Below are positions 59,255 through 64,000 of a stretch of 64,000 bases of DNA, piece after piece; position 1 is the first letter of the stretch; each line of letters starts with the position of its first letter. This DNA comes from a bacterium. GTDB lineage: Bacteria; UBA8248. The position numbers and the translations under genes were made by a program. Location of the stretch: NCBI GenBank assembly GCA_022828125.1, contig JAJEJD010000015.1, positions 1 through 64,000 on the forward strand, given 5' to 3'. The notes under the pieces are model-generated. The model was not told the DNA's origin, searched no databases, and saw only the letters and a program-made list of their open reading frames with translations.

Positions 59255-61003
59255 TTATTCTTTCGGCGGTATCACCGGCAGCAGCACGTGGGACGGATGC
59301 GCCGGGCCGGTGTGCAGCGTCACCTTTCCGCCGAAGAGCTCCGTCGGCCTGTCCTCTTTGAGATCGTGCTTGAACGGCCCCACGCCGTAGTAGACGCGGC
59401 CCGATATTCTGGGCGCAGACGGCTCGTAGCCGGGCCAGACGTAATCGCGCCCCCGGACGCTGATCGCCAGGCGGTATTCCTTGGGGATCACGATGGATGT
59501 CGGCCAGATTTCGACGTCCAGTTCATATATCTCGCCGGGCGTCAAAGGCTGAATCTCATCGTGCGTGTGGTAGGGCCGGTAGGGCAGCGTGAGGGCTTCA
59601 TCCAGTTTCCGGTGCGAGGCCCTGAGCCACCCGATGGCGACCGGCGTGTGCGGGTCGTTCGCACCCCGGTAGACGATCTCCGTCATGTCCGGCGTGAAGA
59701 CGCGCAGGGTCAAGAAAAGGTCCGCGTCTTCCGTATCCGAGGAGACGAACAGCTTGGCCGCCACGGGGCCGGTGATCTCGGTTTCCTCGGCGAAGGGATG
59801 CGAGACGTAGACCAAGCCGTCGCCCAGGGCGTCATAGGTCTTCGTGCGCTCGTTGGTCTGGGGTTCCGCCCGGAAGGTGCCCGAACCCGAATGCAGGTAA
59901 TACTTCGTCCACTGCGTTCGCGCGATGGGCCACTCGTTCTCAGCTCTCGGCACGAATTTCTCGCCCGGATGCCGCACCAGGAGCTGGACTTTCGGCTGCT
60001 CCTCCCAGCCCGTGTCCTCGCCCTTCAGGAAATGACCGAAAAATTTCTTCTGGAGCGCCACGCCGTAATCGGTATAAAACTCCGTGAAATGCTCCAGCCC
60101 GTGCATCTCCAGCCATTTCTGCTCGGTGGCCGATTGCACGAAGCCCTCCGTGTTGCCCCTGGGGTGCAGGCCCACTCCGCCCCAGTTGCCCGAGGAAAGA
60201 AGAGGCACGTTGATCTTCGCGTAATCGGGCATGCGCTCTTTCCAGTAATCATCCACGAGGGGGTGATCCAGAATGTCCTGGCCGAAATCGCTCCGGTTGG
60301 ATGCCAGTTCCTCTTCGCTCAGGTTGGCGGGGCCGGAAATCCAGTCGCCGTTGATGCGGCTCTTGATGCCGCGGTTCCCCTTGCCGTGCTGGCGGGGAAC
60401 GACGGCCTGGCGGTACCAGGTGTCCGAAAACCGGCAGGCGATGCCGCCGTGGTGGGCGAGGTCGCGGTAGAAATCGGCCGCTCCCTCCCAGACGCACATG
60501 GCCGCCAGGTGCGGCGGCTGGAGCGAGGCCACCTGCCACTGGTTCATCCCGTAGTAGGAGATGCCGTTCAGCCCCACCTTGCCGTTGCTCCAGGGCTGCA
60601 CGCCCGCCCACTCGATGCAGTCGTAAAAATCCCTGGTCTCGCGCGGCGACCACACCTCCAGATAGCCCGGCGAGCGGCCCGCGCCACGCGAATCCACGCG
60701 CACGCAGGCGTAGCCGTCGGGCACCCATTTCTCGGGGTCCACGAGCTCCCAGTTCTGGTATTTGTTGGTGGTGCCCATGACGGTCTCGGGATAGTCGTTC
60801 ACCATGAGATTCCACTGGTGGGGATAGCCGTCCTGCAGATGAAGCCACTTGCAGTAGGGGCCGTAACTCATGATGACGGGGTACCCGCCGTCCTCAATTG
60901 GCCGGTAGACGTCGCAGCGCAGCACGACGCCGTCGTCCATCTCGATAGGAACGTCCCAGTCGACCCGCATCCCGTCTCTAACCTCGCTCTTGTACTCGCT
61001 CAT
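59255..61003 (-). CDS. CocE/NonD-family alpha/beta hydrolase, paralog 2
   Basis: Tandem paralog of 582 aa, aligned end to end with the previous entry (MDDGVVLRCDVYRP, GRSPGYLEVWSPRETRDFY, GLNGISYYGMNQWQVA, LRASHRKLDEALTLPYRPYH). Start ATG 61003 follows GGAAAGG; the gap between copies is 25 bases, so they form an operon. Substrates may be esters or amides; unknown. Confidence 0.9.
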   Translation of the reverse strand: MSEYKSEVRDGMRVDWDVPIEMDDGVVLRCDVYRPIEDGGYPVIMSYGPYCKWLHLQDGYPHQWNLMVNDYPETVMGTTNKYQNWELVDPEKWVPDGYACVRVDSRGAGRSPGYLEVWSPRETRDFYDCIEWAGVQPWSNGKVGLNGISYYGMNQWQVASLQPPHLAAMCVWEGAADFYRDLAHHGGIACRFSDTWYRQAVVPRQHGKGNRGIKSRINGDWISGPANLSEEELASNRSDFGQDILDHPLVDDYWKERMPDYAKINVPLLSSGNWGGVGLHPRGNTEGFVQSATEQKWLEMHGLEHFTEFYTDYGVALQKKFFGHFLKGEDTGWEEQPKVQLLVRHPGEKFVPRAENEWPIARTQWTKYYLHSGSGTFRAEPQTNERTKTYDALGDGLVYVSHPFAEETEITGPVAAKLFVSSDTEDADLFLTLRVFTPDMTEIVYRGANDPHTPVAIGWLRASHRKLDEALTLPYRPYHTHDEIQPLTPGEIYELDVEIWPTSIVIPKEYRLAISVRGRDYVWPGYEPSAPRISGRVYYGVGPFKHDLKEDRPTELFGGKVTLHTGPAHPSHVLLPVIPPKE

Positions 61004-61097
61004 GTTTCGCCTTTCCGTGAAGAAGTGGATCACCGTCGGTGATGTATTTGGGGATGCGGGAAATATAACCGAGGGGACGGGGCTAGTCCAGATGGGT

Positions 61098-61165
61098 AAG
61101 GGTATTCGAAAAAGCAACCTTATCTCGAAAGGTGTTTCAAGGCTGCCGCAATTTCAGGAATGTGG
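61098..61165. repeat. Diverged repeat, copy A
   Basis: TATCTCGAAAGGTGTTTCAAGG and the following 25 bases resemble the stretch near 62977-63025 (TATCTCGGAAGGTGTTTCAGAG). Both lie at the 5' ends of small-gene clusters on the right edge, pointing to an old duplication. Confidence 0.5.
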
Positions 61166-61222
61166 ACTGTAATTAGCAGGTGAAGGAGGAGGTGAGAGTG
61201 AGAGACTGTACCAGGAAACTCC

Positions 61223-61504
61223 TCACTTCAAAGTATCGTCTTCAAATAGTTGAATGTAATCAGAACGATTTACACTGCAATCTACAATTTCTCGAAAAAC
61301 TTTAGTCGACACTCCCAATTGCTTCGCCATGCGATTTTGCAAATAGTCATTGATGTCCTGGTTGTTGTGCGACATGAACGTCTCGCCAATTAACCTATCC
61401 TCATCAAATACTCGGTAATATATATGATGGCTATCTTCATCAACTTCACATTTCAATTTATTGCGTAATGCTCTTCTGACTTCACGCGCTTTGTAGGTGG
61501 GCAT
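61223..61504 (-). CDS. HicA-like toxin candidate
   Basis: Protein of 93 aa (MPTYKAREVRRALRNKLKCE, SHHIYYRVFDED, TFMSHNNQDINDYLQNRMAKQLG). The His-containing SHHIYY and the dsRNA-binding-like length suit a HicA-type mRNA interferase, longer than usual. It follows a HicB-like gene by 10 bases, and the region is AT-rich compared with neighbours. Confidence 0.55.
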   Translation of the reverse strand: MPTYKAREVRRALRNKLKCEVDEDSHHIYYRVFDEDRLIGETFMSHNNQDINDYLQNRMAKQLGVSTKVFREIVDCSVNRSDYIQLFEDDTLK

Positions 61505-61514
61505 TCGGGGTGGA

Positions 61515-61877
61515 CTACCAATTTACAGTAACAACTTGATGAAACAGAGCATCAAGGCGCAGCTTGCGTTTCTCCATATGCTTAGAGAGTTTTTTCGCAG
61601 AGTGAAGGGATTTCCATGATGCCTTCAGTGCTTGAAAGAGCGAAGCCATCGCTTCATCAGGAGTTGAACCTTCCCCATGATGCGGCAAATCCGGTTCCAT
61701 CAACATATCGGCAAAATATCTTCCGTCTATTGCGTGTGTCTGAACAAAAGCCGGGATTTCTTCATAAGATTCTGCTGGTTGCTCAATAGGGGCGTAAGCA
61801 ACTATCGAGGAACTCATTGAAGTATGCTCAACATCAGTTGTGGTGTTATTTACGGTATGAAGTAAAGTGGCGTTCAT
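61515..61877 (-). CDS. HicB-like antitoxin candidate
   Basis: Protein of 120 aa. DGRYFADMLMEPDLPHHGEGSTPDEAMASLFQALKA follows the HicB pattern (partially degraded RNase H fold: strand, PDLP, G, T-EA helix). A basic tail (AKKLSKHMEKRKLRLDALF) could bind DNA or the toxin. Order antitoxin-toxin, as in hicBA. Confidence 0.55.
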   Translation of the reverse strand: MNATLLHTVNNTTTDVEHTSMSSSIVAYAPIEQPAESYEEIPAFVQTHAIDGRYFADMLMEPDLPHHGEGSTPDEAMASLFQALKASWKSLHSAKKLSKHMEKRKLRLDALFHQVVTVNW

Positions 61878-61900
61878 TTCGTCGTACTCTCTCCTGGAAG

Positions 61901-62155
61901 TTATTCAGACTCCAGCACTGATATAATAGTGCCACTTCTCACATTGTAAATTGGATGCCCATCCAGCGCCCGCTCACCTTTGAATTTAGCAACTTCAACT
62001 ACATCCACCCTAATTCGCAATATGGTTCCATCAGCAAGCTTGATTTTCATCGGTTTCTCAATAATCTCTTCGATTTCAACTATCTCTACATCATGCATTT
62101 CACCGGTTGTTGGATGTTTCATCTTTCGTTCTACCATAACCAACCTTTTCTTCAT
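61901..62155 (-). CDS. Small hypothetical protein, 84 aa
   Basis: Beta-rich, charged protein (MKHPTTGEMHDVEIVEIEEIIEKPMKIKLADGTILRIRVDVVEV) with an ATG but weak ribosome site. Family not recognised. It sits 23 bases upstream of the HicB-like gene on the same strand and may be part of that module. Confidence 0.55.
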   Translation of the reverse strand: MKKRLVMVERKMKHPTTGEMHDVEIVEIEEIIEKPMKIKLADGTILRIRVDVVEVAKFKGERALDGHPIYNVRSGTIISVLESE

Positions 62156-62350
62156 TTATATTGAAGTAGTGATTTCCCTATCCGTCGCCATGAGTGTGAC
62201 TCCGTTCTCCGTATCGGAGTTGCAGGCGCCACTCACGAACATACCCTATCTCATAGTGTGCAATGTTTCACCATATTCTGCCATACATTCCTGAAATTTC
62301 AATCGGCCTGGAACTCTGCTTCGCGCTCCCTGCGGGCAACACGAGAAACG

Positions 62351-62695
62351 CTAAACCTCTGCGAATTTTTGCGGATCCACCCGGGGCAAGGGGACATCAC
62401 AGGAGAAGATGTCCGGAAGGCTATGCGGGGATTTCGATTTCAGGTGCCGCTTCACGCTCTCGCGCTTCACGGATTCATAGAGCGCGTGATAGGAGGGCTC
62501 GGCGGGTACGAAAATTTCATCCAGGGTGTCGTGCTGCACGGCGAACGATATCTGGGCCTCGACCGCTTCGGTCAGACTTTCCACCGCCTGATCTTGCGTT
62601 TCCCCATAGCCCCTGAGGCTCATATCCAGGGCAATCGCGCACCATTTCGCATCTTCCCGAACCACCAGAACGCGAAGAGTGTGGTTGAAATCCAT
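62351..62695 (-). CDS. Orphan HicB-like protein
   Basis: Protein of 114 aa from ATG 62695 (MDFNHTLRVLVVREDAKWCAIALDMSLRGYGETQDQAVESL). This is the HicB-like strand-strand-helix pattern, with a long C-terminal extension. No toxin gene is adjacent on its strand. An ATG 12 bases further upstream is possible. Confidence 0.6.
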   Translation of the reverse strand: MDFNHTLRVLVVREDAKWCAIALDMSLRGYGETQDQAVESLTEAVEAQISFAVQHDTLDEIFVPAEPSYHALYESVKRESVKRHLKSKSPHSLPDIFSCDVPLPRVDPQKFAEV

Positions 62696-62814
62696 GGGCG
62701 TGTGCACTCCTTTTGGTGTTCATCCGGGTGCCGAGATAGCCACGGCAAATTCAGGGACATAGCTTACATGGTTTTAAGAATGTTTGCATTCGACGCAATT
62801 TTCAATTCCCCCCA

Positions 62815-62976
62815 TCACTCGATTTTCTCCTCCAGCTTCCGCGTCGCCTCCTCGACGATTTCGCATACTTTGTCCATCACCTCGGGATGCGCGCGGAACG
62901 ACTCGCGCACCTCCTTGACGATCGCCATCTTGGCGGCGGCGAAACCGGCCAGAGTGGGGTGACCGAAAAAATACTT
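62815..62976 (-). pseudogene. Gene fragment duplicated at the right edge
   Basis: A 53-codon frame ending AKMAIVKEVRESFRAHPEVMDKVCEIVEEATRKLEEKIE has a stop upstream and no full gene. The window edge (63901-64000) carries a near-identical ending (VRESFREHPEVMDKVCEIVEEATRKLEERVE). The edge copy is probably the intact gene, and this one a truncated duplicate; an ATG at 62928 could still yield 37 residues. Confidence 0.6.
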
Positions 62977-63090
62977 TTATCTCGGAAGGTGTTTCAGAGC
63001 CGCCCAATCTCAGACGTTTGGACGGTTCTGCTCAGTTGAAGGCGTCGGTGGGGTTTGAAGGCAATAGGTTACCGGGACATATCTGGCAGC

Positions 63091-63501
63091 CTATGTCGTC
63101 AACTCGACGCTCCCGGTCAACCCGCTATAAGTCATCGTGAAATTTTCAAGAAAAGTCCTGCCGAGCAAGGCATGGTGGATTTGTCCTCCGCCAATCAAAT
63201 CTACGGCGGCGAACCTGCCCAAAATGGTGCAATCCAAAGCGGGCACGTGAATATATGCGATGTGCATCGTCGTCCTGTGTCTACCCGACACCCCGGAAAC
63301 TTCCACGCGGTCGACGACGGGCAGTTTCAAGTCGGATGCGACTTGCCGATCAATGCAACTCTCGGCCGCTCCCGTATCGACAAGGGCATGAAAACGCTTG
63401 CCGCTCGGGTCTTTGGGGTCGATACCTATTTCAACGGAGATTGTCGGTCCGTACAGGGCCAGTTCCGAGGAAGTTTCAAAACCGCATTCAGCTTTTTGCA
63501 T
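63091..63501 (-). CDS. Retropepsin-like aspartic protease
   Basis: Protein of 136 aa with the half-aspartic-protease motif ALVDTGAAESCID near residue 40 and a later LLGRTFL hydrophobic-Gly motif. Such small bacterial retropepsin-like proteins act as dimers. The ATG lies inside the end of the preceding small gene (14-base overlap), so they are co-translated. Confidence 0.8.
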   Translation of the reverse strand: MQKAECGFETSSELALYGPTISVEIGIDPKDPSGKRFHALVDTGAAESCIDRQVASDLKLPVVDRVEVSGVSGRHRTTMHIAYIHVPALDCTILGRFAAVDLIGGGQIHHALLGRTFLENFTMTYSGLTGSVELTT

Positions 63502-63739
63502 ATAAAGGCCTGTACATCACCGAAGCGGGGAGCCTCAGAGGCGGCGCTCCTACCTGCCTGATGAGATACGGCCCGCGATACCCGAATTTTTCAATGGCGT
63601 CGGTCGCCGCCTCATCGAAAGACTCATAGGAACCAACGAGCTTCTCGTCGTGAAAGACGACCCACTTGCCGAAATAATCGAGTTCGAGGTCATCTTTCAT
63701 GGCCTCATACGTCTCGATTTGTTTTTTCAGGCCGCCCAT
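63488..63739 (-). CDS. Small protein partner of the retropepsin (DUF5678-like)
   Basis: Protein of 83 aa (MGGLKKQIETYEAMKDDLELDYFGKWVVFHDEKLVGSYESFDEAATDAIEKFG). The KWVVFHDEKLVGSYESFDEA core looks like the short DUF5678 family, often next to aspartic-protease-like genes; that link is from memory. Start ATG 63739 is preferred to one at 63826. Confidence 0.65.
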   Translation of the reverse strand: MGGLKKQIETYEAMKDDLELDYFGKWVVFHDEKLVGSYESFDEAATDAIEKFGYRGPYLIRQVGAPPLRLPASVMYRPLYAKS

Positions 63740-63900
63740 ATCTAATTCCTTCTCATCAAAGATAGATTGAAAACAATTATACTTTACTCTCTGGTTCACT
63801 TCGACCAGGGGATTTACATCCCACAATTACACCCTGTCTTAGTAGGGAGAAACATTTTATCATACCTTGGCATAGAGTGCTGAAATCCTAACTGCCCCCA

Positions 63901-64000
63901 CTACTCCACCCGCTCCTCGAGCTTCCGCGTCGCCTCCTCGACGATTTCGCACACTTTGTCCATCACCTCGGGGTGCTCGCGGAACGACTCGCGCACTTCG
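63901..64000 (-). CDS. C-terminal end of a gene running off the window
   Basis: The last 32 codons of a minus-strand frame (VRESFREHPEVMDKVCEIVEEATRKLEERVE, stop at 63901) continue beyond position 64000. Acidic and helical. Its partial copy lies at 62815. Function unknown. Confidence 0.55.
   Translation of the reverse strand, partial: EVRESFREHPEVMDKVCEIVEEATRKLEERVE

Overview
The window looks like chromosomal DNA of a GC-rich, Gram-negative bacterium from an uncultured lineage. A complete coenzyme F420 operon, several F420/flavin-dependent luciferase-like enzymes, a CaiB-type CoA transferase, a TAT-exported sulfite-oxidase-like enzyme and two genes with in-frame UGA (selenocysteine) codons would suit a Tectomicrobia- or deltaproteobacteria-like organism. 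That placement is a guess and nothing here proves it. Gaps between genes are filled with dispersed palindromic repeats, and many operon genes overlap by ATGA.

Layout, left half. A heme operon (hemE-hemH-hemG and one unknown gene, minus strand) is followed by tRNA-Cys with a PPOX-type flavoprotein, then a glycogen pair (glgX-glgB, minus). Next come a D-tartrate-dehydratase-like enolase, a minus-strand trio (CitE-like lyase, LLM oxidoreductase, sulfite-oxidase-like protein), an amidase with an unusual tail, a zinc alcohol dehydrogenase, aroE and a CoA transferase. From 20.36 to 27.13 kb lies an F420 operon: cofG-cofH-frhB-like-nitroreductase-cofD-cofC-cofE. A cupin, a putative lipoprotein hydrolase and a small Cys-rich protein follow.

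Centre (28.86-47.70 kb). A phage-type particle gene set on the minus strand is split in two. The head-packaging half (terminase ATPase, terminase nuclease, portal) is at 47.70-44.64 kb. The capsid/connector/tail half (protease-capsid fusion, connectors, tail terminator, tail tube, tail chaperones) is at 35.06-28.86 kb. Between them sit about 9.5 kb of cellular genes: a CdaA-YbbR fusion diadenylate cyclase, a selenocysteine OsmC protein, guanine deaminase, a dehydrogenase, two tandem F420-type oxidoreductases, a UGSC-motif selenoprotein with an unknown partner, and a PIN toxin/antitoxin pair. An identical 22-bp sequence lies upstream of both phage halves, which suggests shared control. No integrase, repressor, lysis or tape-measure gene is visible.

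Right third. An ammonium transporter and a HAMP/adenylate-cyclase receptor are followed by a ribose-type ABC transporter operon that includes an M24 peptidase. Two tandem CocE/NonD hydrolases come next. The last 3 kb is AT-rich and holds small genes: HicA/HicB-like modules, a retropepsin-like protease with a small partner, and a duplicated gene fragment.

The F420 operon would supply cofactor to the luciferase-like enzymes at 12.8, 40.0 and 41.0 kb and possibly the PPOX protein. The latter two luciferase-like genes lie directly upstream of the UGSC selenoprotein. The two strongest candidates for new biology are this selenoprotein/F420 cluster and the two-locus particle cluster.
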